DNA from: Gottschalkiaceae bacterium SANA | GTDB lineage: Bacteria; Bacillota; Clostridia; Tissierellales; GPF-1 | Length of the DNA: 64,000 bases | NCBI GenBank assembly: GCA_036323355.1 | Contig: AP028876.1 | Span: 1,364,001-1,428,000 of the forward strand | Direction of reading: 5' to 3' | Program-made: the position numbers and the translations under genes | Shown here: one piece after another, positions 27,368 to 35,316 of the stretch | How the letters are laid out: each line of letters begins with the position of its first letter | Numbering within the stretch: position 1 is the first letter of the stretch | Notes under the pieces: generated by a model | What the model saw: only the letters and a program-made list of their open reading frames with translations | What the model was told of the DNA's origin: nothing | Databases searched by the model: none

Positions 27368-30004
27368 ATGAAAAAGCATACTAAAGTATTTGTTTATTTA
27401 ATGATTGTGATTCTAGCATTGACGACACTAACGAGCGGTACATTCGCGCAAGGCGGTGATAACGGCGGAGGGGGTGACAGTGTCAAAGATCCGAAGCCTG
27501 AGTTGAGTATCACGAAGATTCGGCCGAAGGAGTCTACTGAATACAGTTGGATTTTGGAGCCAAGCTTTGGTGAGTGGACTAAAAATGATGATACGGACTT
27601 GCATGAGAGCATGCTGGATTTCACATTTAAACGCGTGCTAGATGTTGACAACTTAGGCGTCTATATCGAAGCAAATTTGAGCACATTCGCCGCTGATTCC
27701 TTGGTTGTAGAGCTCGGTTATATTGGCTGGGTTGATGAAGAAGGAAATCCAATGTATGAAGAAGATGGTATTCCTTTTACCGACGAAAATTACGAAGCTG
27801 TAGGCGATCAACAGCGGACCTTTATTGCTCTTTATTCGCAAAGAAACGTAAGTTATCAGCGGATTGCTGAAGGTGGGGAAGCTATCAAGTTGAACTTCCT
27901 ATGGGAAGATATTGACCGTTCCTTGTTCGATGATCCTGAAACTTATGATGAATATCCAGATGATGAAGTTGACAATAATATTGTTGAAGGGATTAATCGT
28001 TTCAGACTGGGTGTGGAATATGTCAAGAGTCGTGGTAATGTCGGCATGGAAACGGATCAACGAGAATTTGCTCTAGAAGAGCATGAAGCATTTGCCTTCG
28101 CATCAATTGAATCTGATTTATTAGGTGTGCTTGATAATGCGAAGTTTGATTCAGATGCTACTGATTCTATATGTAGAGTTGGGGCTGACGAGTGGCTGAT
28201 CAATCCTTTTAATCTTCCCTTGGGAGAAGGGGATGAGTTCTTGATTCAAGCCCTAGTGGAAACCAATATTCCAGAAGAGTTGCAATTTGATAAGGTTACC
28301 TTTTCTGCCTACCCATATTTGGAAAGTAGTGATGAGTATAAAGTGGAGCGGGACGTGGAAGGGTATCCGGAAATTGCTACTGCAGAATTTCCAAGTACTG
28401 GCTATGTGCAGTCGTCAGTTGCCAGTTTAGCATCTGTAACGATTACTTATGACGAAGAATTTTGGGATCAAGACTCATCGGAAGTTACGCAAAATCATCA
28501 AGGTGATGCTGACTTAAAAAGCTTATTTGATGAAGAAAATTTGCCGTATCTATTGCCGATAGGCTCCGGACTCCCTGTGGTCTCGGCGGTTGAGTTTGAT
28601 CCTACAACAGCGACCCATATTGTAGAGCAAGCAACTCGGGACAACCTAGTTGCAACAATTACGGTGACTGCTGAGGACGGAAGGGAAGTGGACTATGAGA
28701 TTCCTTTTGAGTTCGATGGCAATACCGATGCAAGATTGGATAGCTTGACAATCAATGGGGGTATGGTTGTCGGCCATGCGATTGATTCCTTTGAACTAGA
28801 AAGTGGCGTGATCACGGAAGGTATTGTCAATGTGCCATTTGACCCGTCGGTGTATTTCTACCATATCTTTATAAGTGAGGATGGTGATGACGACGTTCAG
28901 AATAATGTTGACTATAGTGTAATTCCAAAAGACGATGGTGTTTTAGCCCCAGAGAATATTGGGACGCTTGGAGATCCACCTTCAATTCTTGGCGAAAAAT
29001 TCTTTGCTAGTCTGATTCCTGACGTTGAATTGGTTGAGTATAAAACGACGACCTACGGGGATAGTGCATATCCACGCAAGGAAACGATCATAGTCACTGC
29101 AGAGGATCAAACTCATAAATCAACCTATACGATCTTAATAGCGCCATTGGGCTATATTCCTGAAGAGGAAGAGGAAAATAATGGCAGCGGAGAAGGCGGT
29201 GGCGACGGCGGTGAGATGCCACAGCCAAAAACTGGAAAAGGGCTGGATGTGCTGGCTGTTGATAATGTTTTAGTCGAAGGGTTTGTAGCTGGAGAAGTGG
29301 AAGAGGGAGAAATAGAATTATCTGTACTTCTGGACGAAGGTACTCGCTCGTTGCCAAGTGTTACAGCGGTTGCATCAAATCCAGAGGCAACAGTGCAGCA
29401 TATTAAGCCTACTCGATTGCCTGGCAAGTACAAAATCAAGGTAAATGAGACGGATGATTCTACAACACTTTACACTTTGAATATGGAAGTAGAAGGTTTG
29501 GAAGAAGGTGAATTTATTGAGCTTGGTGCCATACTTCCACAAGAGATCTTAGGATTGTGGCTACCGCCAACGGGTGATGATTTTGTTTTGGGTCGAACTA
29601 GTACACAGATTCGTTTCTGGGTCTCTGAACAATTATTATCACCACAGCTTCGAATTTATGTGGATGAGGCGGGTGAAGATACCTTGTTCAATCCAGGAAA
29701 TTTGGTTAAAACTATTTCTACCAGTGAGTTGAAGATGAGCGGTGGTAATGGTAAACATTCTCGATCAACTGCCGAAAATGGTGATGGAGGATACTACAAG
29801 TACAATTTAAAAGGTCGCAATTTTCCATCATTGGTAGAGGGTGAGAATTATATCATCGCATTGTTCGAATTTGATGGATCTAGCTATAGTGTTGTTCATT
29901 TCCAATTGGGACAACCTGCAATGCTTCATTTCACCATGGGTGAAACGACCAAGACTAGCGTTGATCATCGAAATCGCGATATCAATCTATTGGAACAAAG
30001 ATAA
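27368..30004 (+). CDS. Large secreted protein with cadherin-like beta-sandwich
   Basis: The 878-residue product has a signal peptide (MKKHTKVFVYLMIVILALTT, cleavage near TFAQG) followed by a Gly/Asp linker. A cadherin-like beta-sandwich region lies at about residues 455-595 (DARLDSLTINGG, later IIVTAEDQTHKSTYTI), followed by a Glu/Gly-rich linker near 598-618. Two further beta-rich parts follow. No SLH, sortase or membrane anchor is present. It starts only 21 bases after the SLH gene behind AAAGGAGGG, so both are one c-di-GMP-responsive transcription unit. A role as a binding partner of the SLH protein is inferred, not shown. Confidence 0.8.
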   Translation: MKKHTKVFVYLMIVILALTTLTSGTFAQGGDNGGGGDSVKDPKPELSITKIRPKESTEYSWILEPSFGEWTKNDDTDLHESMLDFTFKRVLDVDNLGVYIEANLSTFAADSLVVELGYIGWVDEEGNPMYEEDGIPFTDENYEAVGDQQRTFIALYSQRNVSYQRIAEGGEAIKLNFLWEDIDRSLFDDPETYDEYPDDEVDNNIVEGINRFRLGVEYVKSRGNVGMETDQREFALEEHEAFAFASIESDLLGVLDNAKFDSDATDSICRVGADEWLINPFNLPLGEGDEFLIQALVETNIPEELQFDKVTFSAYPYLESSDEYKVERDVEGYPEIATAEFPSTGYVQSSVASLASVTITYDEEFWDQDSSEVTQNHQGDADLKSLFDEENLPYLLPIGSGLPVVSAVEFDPTTATHIVEQATRDNLVATITVTAEDGREVDYEIPFEFDGNTDARLDSLTINGGMVVGHAIDSFELESGVITEGIVNVPFDPSVYFYHIFISEDGDDDVQNNVDYSVIPKDDGVLAPENIGTLGDPPSILGEKFFASLIPDVELVEYKTTTYGDSAYPRKETIIVTAEDQTHKSTYTILIAPLGYIPEEEEENNGSGEGGGDGGEMPQPKTGKGLDVLAVDNVLVEGFVAGEVEEGEIELSVLLDEGTRSLPSVTAVASNPEATVQHIKPTRLPGKYKIKVNETDDSTTLYTLNMEVEGLEEGEFIELGAILPQEILGLWLPPTGDDFVLGRTSTQIRFWVSEQLLSPQLRIYVDEAGEDTLFNPGNLVKTISTSELKMSGGNGKHSRSTAENGDGGYYKYNLKGRNFPSLVEGENYIIALFEFDGSSYSVVHFQLGQPAMLHFTMGETTKTSVDHRNRDINLLEQR

Positions 30005-30033
30005 ACTGATAAACTGACTTTATCGTCATCGAT

Positions 30034-30088
30034 AAGCACCCTCCTCACTGTACGGCTTTGCCGGCAGTGGGGGGGTGCTTTCTTGTTT
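30034..30088 (+). terminator. Intrinsic terminator after the surface-protein operon
   Basis: AAGCACCCTCCTCACTG pairs imperfectly with CAGTGGGGGGGTGCTT, with an inner CGGC/GCCG hairpin, followed by TTCTTGTTTTTTT. Confidence 0.88.
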
Positions 30089-30190
30089 TTTTTACATGAA
30101 TTTTTAACTTTTTATAACATTTTTTTTCTTTCCTCTTTCAGCCTTTCCTACATGGTAGAATAAGAATGGACCTTATGAAGGGAGAACAAT

Positions 30191-30568
30191 ATGGAAAAGA
30201 AAATTTTAGTATGCGTGACGCAGCAAAAAACGTGTGAACGCTTGATTTTAAAGGGATATGAATTGATCGATCAGGAATCCGATCACCTAACAGTTTTACA
30301 TGTAGTCAAACAAGGTGCTCACTTTTTGGAGTACTCCTCCGATGCTCAGGCCTTGGAGTATTTATTTGAAGTATCAAAAGAGGTTGGAGCTGAGTTAACT
30401 GTGAAACGTTCAAAGCATGTCTTAGATGATATGGTGAAATATGCAAAAGAGGAACAAGTCACTCATATGATTTTGGGTGCCTCTCCCTCTCAGCAAACAC
30501 AAGAGAAGAGTTTTGCGATACGCTTACAAGACAGACTGCCAGAAGTGAATTTAATTGTAATGGATTAG
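30191..30568 (+). CDS. Universal stress protein family protein
   Basis: The 125-residue protein has the Usp alpha/beta fold: an initial strand KILVCVTQQK with a following Cys-Glu-Arg helix, LTVLHVVKQG as the second strand, and the nucleotide-binding loop region THMILGAS near residues 93-100. It resembles the Usp module found in KdpD sensors more than classic UspA. An extended -10 (TGGTAGAAT, TAGAAT at 30157-30162) and GAAGGGAGAAC lie upstream. It may be co-transcribed with the following peptidase. Its specific role is unknown. Confidence 0.8.
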   Translation: MEKKILVCVTQQKTCERLILKGYELIDQESDHLTVLHVVKQGAHFLEYSSDAQALEYLFEVSKEVGAELTVKRSKHVLDDMVKYAKEEQVTHMILGASPSQQTQEKSFAIRLQDRLPEVNLIVMD

Positions 30569-30577
30569 GGAGGACGA

Positions 30578-31837
30578 ATGGTGAAAACAAAGCAAGCGAT
30601 TATCAAGAGAAGAGAAAAATTATTGAAGCATCTGAAACCGGGTACCTTGGCGTTGCTATTTTCGGGACGAGCACCTTATCGTTCGGCTGATGCGAAATAC
30701 CCATTTCACGTGAATCGGAATTTTTATTATCTGACAGGGGTTGATCGAGAGAATTTTGTTTTGTATCTTTATAAGTCGCCAAAGGGAGAAATCTGCGAGC
30801 AAATATTTCTAGAAGAATTGAATCCAGAGATGGAGAAGTGGACAGGGTTTCGTATGAAGCCTGAGGAAGCGAGTGCAATTAGTGGAATTGAGAAAACTGG
30901 ATTCGTTTCTGATCTTCAAAATCAGGTATTTCGCTTGATGGCTGGATTTCAAGTGACATCTTTGGCTTTGGATTTAGAGCGCCCATCCTGGGAGTTTGCT
31001 GGCTATGAGGCCCATCGCTTTTTAGAAAATGTACAACCAAAATACCCACAAATCCCTTTATATGATCTGTCGCCGTATTTTGCTGAAAGGCGAATGATCA
31101 AAGATGAGATGGAAATTCAAGCACTTAGAAAGGCGATTGCCATCACAGAGAAAGGCTTGGATCGCGTACTGGATCGTTTGAAACCCGGTCTTATGGAATA
31201 TGAGGTACAGGCTGCTTTTGAATCAACCGTGATGGAAAATGGAAGCTGTCCGGCATTTTCGACGATCGCTGTTGGAGGCGAGAATGCGGTGGTCTTGCAC
31301 TATGAAGACAATAATAAGAAATTAAATGATGGCGAGTGTATTCTTTTGGATTTGGGGGCGGACTGGAGTAAATACTCTGCGGATATTTCAAGAACCTATC
31401 CCGTAAATGGACGTTTTTCTGAGCGACAAAGAGCAGTTTACGAGGCGGTGTTGGATACCTTGAAGACCGTTACGGCAGCCGTGAAACCTGGAAAAACCCT
31501 GATGAATCTACAGAATCTTTCCAAGGAAATATTGGGCGGGCATTTGAAGGCATTGGGTTTGATTGAAAGGGAAGACGAAATTATAAAATATTATTATCAT
31601 GGGATTGGCCATCACTTGGGGTTGGATACCCACGATGCCTTTCATCGAGGCCTTGAACTTAAACCGGGTATGGTGATTACTGTAGAGCCGGGGCTTTATA
31701 TCAAGGAATGGGGCGTTGGAGTTCGCATTGAAGATGACGTCTTGGTCACGGAAACGGGTTACGAGGTCTTGTCAGCTTCCATTATCAGGGAAGCGGATGA
31801 GATTGAAGCACGCATGAATCATAATTCCATGAGTTAA
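30578..31837 (+). CDS. pepP: Xaa-Pro aminopeptidase (M24B)
   Basis: This metallopeptidase removes N-terminal residues preceding proline. The N-terminal AMP_N domain (about 1-130, with LLFSGRAPYRSADAKYPF and NFYYLTGV) precedes the pita-bread catalytic domain. Metal ligands are visible as Asp in LDLGADW and ADISRTYP, His in GIGHHLGLDTHD, and Glu in TVEPGLY and RIEDD. The length of 419 is normal. ATG 30578 is four bases from GGGAGG and GTG 30581 seven bases, so either may be used. A long bidirectional terminator follows. Confidence 0.93.
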   Translation: MVKTKQAIIKRREKLLKHLKPGTLALLFSGRAPYRSADAKYPFHVNRNFYYLTGVDRENFVLYLYKSPKGEICEQIFLEELNPEMEKWTGFRMKPEEASAISGIEKTGFVSDLQNQVFRLMAGFQVTSLALDLERPSWEFAGYEAHRFLENVQPKYPQIPLYDLSPYFAERRMIKDEMEIQALRKAIAITEKGLDRVLDRLKPGLMEYEVQAAFESTVMENGSCPAFSTIAVGGENAVVLHYEDNNKKLNDGECILLDLGADWSKYSADISRTYPVNGRFSERQRAVYEAVLDTLKTVTAAVKPGKTLMNLQNLSKEILGGHLKALGLIEREDEIIKYYYHGIGHHLGLDTHDAFHRGLELKPGMVITVEPGLYIKEWGVGVRIEDDVLVTETGYEVLSASIIREADEIEARMNHNSMS

Positions 31838-31882
31838 AAAACAATGCGAGCATGCAAGTTTTTGTTGCTTGCACAATTGTAC

Positions 31883-31929
31883 AAAGAAGCCGGGCTGTTG
31901 AAGAAATTCTTCAATAGCCCGGCTTCTTT
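31883..31929. terminator. Bidirectional terminator between the peptidase and oxidoreductase genes
   Basis: A 23-bp stem from 31883-31905 pairs with 31907-31929 with only one imperfect pair and A/T-rich ends on both sides. It serves the convergent Xaa-Pro peptidase and Gfo/Idh/MocA genes. Confidence 0.9.
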
Positions 31930-31931
31930 AT

Positions 31932-32915
31932 TTATACTTCGTCACAAGGAAAGACGATTCCTGCTTGTTTTCGGCATTGGGTGATCACTTCGTGGACCGC
32001 TAGACTGGTTTCGAAAGGTACCTTGCTTGATTCGATCTCTCCCGCCTCGACGCGGTTGATCATTTCTGAGATTTCATAGTAGAAATTTTCTTTTTTTGGA
32101 ACACTTAGTACTGTGCGTTCCTTTGTTTTTCGATCAATAAAGGTTACTATTGTTGGCATGCTAGGAATATCGAAGGTCAGTATTCCATTCTCTCCGCAGA
32201 TCTCACATTGGTTTTCTGTATCACTGGCCTTGGAATAGGACAAGGTAACGGGGAAGTCATCATAAACGAGAATGCTAGTTCCCGATACATCGGCACCGGT
32301 ATCCAAGAGAGAGCAGGCACTCAGCACAGTATTGGGTTTGCCCCAAAGTCCGACACAGTCGGCGAAAACATAAACGCCTAGATCCATAATGGCACCATTG
32401 GCTAATTCTCGGCGGAAGGTGGTAGGATTCTCACCCCGTAGATAGGCATCGTAGCGAGAGGAGTACTTGGAAAAGTTAAAGGTAGCCTGATGGATTCTGC
32501 CAAGTTTCGGCAGGTTTTCCTTAAGTATTTGAAAATTTGGGTTGTAGAGAGGAATTAAGCCTTCCTGCAAATAGGTTTGATTCTTTTTGGCGCAGGCGAT
32601 CATGGATTGAACTTCCGTAAGATTGCCAGCTAAAGGTTTTTCACAGAAGGTTGGAATTTTTCGTGACAAAAAGTATTGGCTAACTTCTAGATGCAGACCA
32701 TTGGGGACGGCAATGTAAACGGCGTCAATTAGGTTTGATTCTGCCATCTCTACGTAAGAATCAAAGGCGTTGGGGATTTCATATTTCTCAGCAAAGGCTT
32801 TTGCATTTTCCATTTTTCGACTGCAAACGGCAACCACTTGGCAAGCGTCCACCTCCGCTGCTCCATTCATAAAAAAGTCTGATACAAAATTGGTTCCAAT
32901 TACGCCAAATTTCAT
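31932..32915 (-). CDS. Gfo/Idh/MocA family oxidoreductase
   Basis: The 327-residue protein has an N-terminal Rossmann fold (MKFGVIGTNFVSDFF, then VVAVCSRK) and the family motif CEKPLAGN with the catalytic Lys of EKP. It is expected to oxidise or reduce a sugar or cyclitol using NAD(P). The start at 32915 follows GGAGGAGAAGC and overlaps the upstream dehydrogenase stop by four bases, so the two are translationally coupled. The substrate is unknown; the UTRA-type regulator next door suggests a carbohydrate. Confidence 0.9.
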   Translation of the reverse strand: MKFGVIGTNFVSDFFMNGAAEVDACQVVAVCSRKMENAKAFAEKYEIPNAFDSYVEMAESNLIDAVYIAVPNGLHLEVSQYFLSRKIPTFCEKPLAGNLTEVQSMIACAKKNQTYLQEGLIPLYNPNFQILKENLPKLGRIHQATFNFSKYSSRYDAYLRGENPTTFRRELANGAIMDLGVYVFADCVGLWGKPNTVLSACSLLDTGADVSGTSILVYDDFPVTLSYSKASDTENQCEICGENGILTFDIPSMPTIVTFIDRKTKERTVLSVPKKENFYYEISEMINRVEAGEIESSKVPFETSLAVHEVITQCRKQAGIVFPCDEV

Positions 32916-33943
32916 GCTTCTTCTCCTCCTTGGTTTTTCCATTGGATGATGACACCCGTATATGTGTTTTTTTGATGCATCAGTCCCCAATAGCCTGTCA
33001 TGGCCTCTTCTGGCGGCAATACATGGCTGATGAAATGCGAGACATTGATTTTTTTCTTGATTAGTAGTCCTGATAGATAGGTGAGACTTCTGGTGATGCT
33101 AAGTCGGGACCCTTCTTGTTCTTGATAAGGATAGCGTCGATTAAAAGAACCGCGCACCGTTAGCATTTTTCGGTGAATCATATTTAAGTAAGGTGTAACA
33201 TCGGTTGTAAAGGGGGTCCGCGGTGATCCTAAAAGCAAAACCTGCCCATTTTTGGCCGCCACTTGAAAACTTGAAAGGATGCAGGCGGACAAACCGGTTG
33301 CATCAACCACGATGTCGGCACCCTGCTGGTTGGTATGGGCCATGATTGAGTCAATCTGCTCTGCAGGCGGGCAATCGAGGGTAGCTGTAACGCCCATGGT
33401 CTTTGCCAAATCGCATCGCTCTTTGACGGGATCAACAGCGAGTACATCAACGCCCATTTCCTGATAGAGGAGAGAGAGGATGAGGCCTAAGGTTCCAAGA
33501 CCAAAAACGACGACTTGGTCGCCTAGTTTTACTTCTGCCGGCAAGATGCCGTTCATAGCGATCCAGCACATCATGAGAAAGGCACCCTCCTCATCGCTAA
33601 GTGCAGGGTCTAATGGAAACAGAATGCCGCCATCACTTTTGGTATAGTCATAAAGTTTAAAACTGGCATGGGGACCACTGAAAAGAACTCGGTCGCCAAC
33701 TTGAACATGGGACAAATCATTGCCTTTCGCTTGAATGGTGCCAACGGAACAGTATCCAGGATATACCGGATAAGTAGCGCCAGCCTTGAGTCCGAATACG
33801 CGAGATAATTCCGTGCCGGGACTAATTAGGGATATGGCGGTTTCGATTAGACATTCAGTTCCCTGTAAGGATTCCGGATAAATTTCTCGTTCAACAAGGG
33901 AAACATCTTCGATTCCGTTGATGATAATTTCTTTGGCAATCAT
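32912..33943 (-). CDS. Medium-chain dehydrogenase/reductase, zinc-site-poor type
   Basis: The 343-residue MDR protein has the N-terminal GroES-like fold and a central Rossmann domain (VVFGLGTLGLILSLL, then AVDPVKERCDLAK). At the position of the usual catalytic zinc Cys it reads ISPGTELS, and the downstream segment is YPVYPGYCSVG, a pattern of the SPGTE subgroup that lacks canonical zinc ligands. Members of this subgroup are sometimes fused to Gfo/Idh/MocA domains; here the two parts are separate overlapping genes. A repressor-type operator overlaps its promoter. Confidence 0.87.
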   Translation of the reverse strand: MIAKEIIINGIEDVSLVEREIYPESLQGTECLIETAISLISPGTELSRVFGLKAGATYPVYPGYCSVGTIQAKGNDLSHVQVGDRVLFSGPHASFKLYDYTKSDGGILFPLDPALSDEEGAFLMMCWIAMNGILPAEVKLGDQVVVFGLGTLGLILSLLYQEMGVDVLAVDPVKERCDLAKTMGVTATLDCPPAEQIDSIMAHTNQQGADIVVDATGLSACILSSFQVAAKNGQVLLLGSPRTPFTTDVTPYLNMIHRKMLTVRGSFNRRYPYQEQEGSRLSITRSLTYLSGLLIKKKINVSHFISHVLPPEEAMTGYWGLMHQKNTYTGVIIQWKNQGGEEA

Positions 33944-33975
33944 TTGTATTTCTCCTTTCTATAAACTGATATTGG

Positions 33976-34011
33976 TATATACAACATATCATCTTGAAGT
34001 TGATATGTCAA
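33976..34011. promoter_or_regulatory. Divergent promoter and GntR/UTRA operator
   Basis: On the minus strand TTGACA (complement of 34006-34011) and TATGTT (complement of 33983-33988) are 17 bases apart and drive the dehydrogenase pair. An inverted repeat ACATATCA (33984-33991) and TGATATGT (34001-34008), 9-base spacer, lies between them. A GTATATAC palindrome at 33976-33983, within TTGGTATATACAA, resembles HutC-subfamily GntR operators. On the plus strand TTGAAG (33994) and TAGGAT (34017) could drive the regulator gene. Confidence 0.72.
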
Positions 34012-34047
34012 CATGATAGGATAGGCCACAAGAGAGAGGTGAGTACG

Positions 34048-34782
34048 ATGTCAAATCAAACAATCGCGAAATACCAAACTATTAAAGAAGCGATAAAAAA
34101 ACAGATTGAAAGAGGAGAATTGCGGGAAGGAGACCGTCTTCCTTCGGATGCGCAATTTTGCCAAACCTATCAGGTGAGCCGGATTACGGTCACCAGAGCG
34201 ATTCATGATTTGGTTGCGGAAGGCTTGTTGTATCGGATTCGCGGGAAAGGCACCTTTGTCAAAGATGAAGTCATTACGGAAGGTGTTTTAAAGTTGTCGG
34301 GATTTACGGAACGGATGCGACAGCAAAATCTTGATTTGCAGACGCAATTGATTAAAAGAGATTGGGTGCTTATCCCGGAGAAAATGGCTACATATTTTGG
34401 GTTGAATCCTGATCTTATGGTTATTCGGCTCAAGAGGATGCGAATTGTTAATGGGAAACCCTTCTGCCTGAGTGTTTCCTATTTGATGCCCGACGTTTTT
34501 TATTGGGTCTTAGTGGAGGACATGGAGGTGGAATCGCTTTATGATTGCTTGGAGCATAAATACGCATTGAAACTTGGGGATGGTCAACAAAGGATTCAAG
34601 TTGATTATTTGATCGATCAAGACGCCAAGCTATTTTCCATGGATCAAGATCAACCATTTTTGAAACTTTCACTATATTGTTTTTTAACCGATGGTCGTCC
34701 GGCACAATTTGAAGAAAGCTTTTATGTAGGAAGTCGATATGTTTATGAAATGCAATTGAAGAGAGAAATGACAAAGCCTTAG
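34048..34782 (+). CDS. GntR/HutC-family transcriptional regulator with UTRA domain
   Basis: The 244-residue regulator has an N-terminal winged helix (IKEAIKKQIERGELREGDRLPSD split by the QVSRITVTRAIHDL recognition helix and the RGKGTFV wing) and a C-terminal UTRA ligand domain with IKRMRIVNGKPF-like and FEESFYV segments. ATG 34048 follows AGAGAGGTGAGTACG. It is divergent from the dehydrogenase pair and most likely represses it, binding the palindromes in the shared promoter region. The ligand is probably a sugar-like metabolite but cannot be named. Confidence 0.92.
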   Translation: MSNQTIAKYQTIKEAIKKQIERGELREGDRLPSDAQFCQTYQVSRITVTRAIHDLVAEGLLYRIRGKGTFVKDEVITEGVLKLSGFTERMRQQNLDLQTQLIKRDWVLIPEKMATYFGLNPDLMVIRLKRMRIVNGKPFCLSVSYLMPDVFYWVLVEDMEVESLYDCLEHKYALKLGDGQQRIQVDYLIDQDAKLFSMDQDQPFLKLSLYCFLTDGRPAQFEESFYVGSRYVYEMQLKREMTKP

Positions 34783-34815
34783 AGGAAAAGAAGCAGATCC
34801 TCTAAGGCTTTTTTA
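34773..34815. terminator. Bidirectional terminator after the GntR-type gene
   Basis: A 14-bp stem pairs AAAGCCTTAGAGGA with TCCTCTAAGGCTTT and is followed by T. It includes the stop codon of the regulator and serves the convergent small exported protein gene. Confidence 0.9.
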
Positions 34816-35247
34816 TTCTTGTTTTTGCAGATCAAGAAAAACTTGATCCAACTTGTAAAAAGATTCATTTGCTTGAGCAAGTTTAACAGAATCCGTCTCG
34901 GCAAAGGCTGTGGCCATAAAAGTAAAGGTTTTTGATAGATCAACAAAGTAAGTTGCCAAGGGATCTAGCAAAGGATGTTCAACGCCATTTTCTTTGATTG
35001 CGTTCGTTTGTTCAAACAAGTCTAGATAAGACGCAGAAAGGTGAATGAGAAATTCACTTCGCTCCTGTGGTGAAAGCTCGTCTTTCATCATCGCCGAATA
35101 GGTTTGTTTCAAAGCCTGATCTTGACGAAGAAGCGGTCGAATTGGCTGATCTTTGTCGACAGGATTAAAAGCTGGGGTGGCAAGTCCGAATCCGATTACC
35201 ACAAGAAGAAGCAAGAGAAGCGCAATACCTTGTATTTTTTTTGTCAT
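34813..35247 (-). CDS. Small exported or membrane-anchored protein of unknown function
   Basis: The 144-residue product begins MTKKIQG followed by a hydrophobic stretch (IALLLLLLVVIGFGLA), a signal peptide or membrane anchor, and ATPAFNPVDKD. The rest is predicted helical, with patterns such as LSPQERSEFLIHLSASYLDLFEQ and LAQANESFYKLDQVFLDLQ. No conserved domain is recognised. A GGAGGCATTC site precedes the start. It is monocistronic between a GntR regulator and comEC. Confidence 0.75.
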   Translation of the reverse strand: MTKKIQGIALLLLLLVVIGFGLATPAFNPVDKDQPIRPLLRQDQALKQTYSAMMKDELSPQERSEFLIHLSASYLDLFEQTNAIKENGVEHPLLDPLATYFVDLSKTFTFMATAFAETDSVKLAQANESFYKLDQVFLDLQKQE

Positions 35248-35316
35248 GAATGCCTCCTGATTTGTTACAATAGAATTAGGTTTAGTGTACCATAAAATGT
35301 GAAAGGTGGCGAGGAC

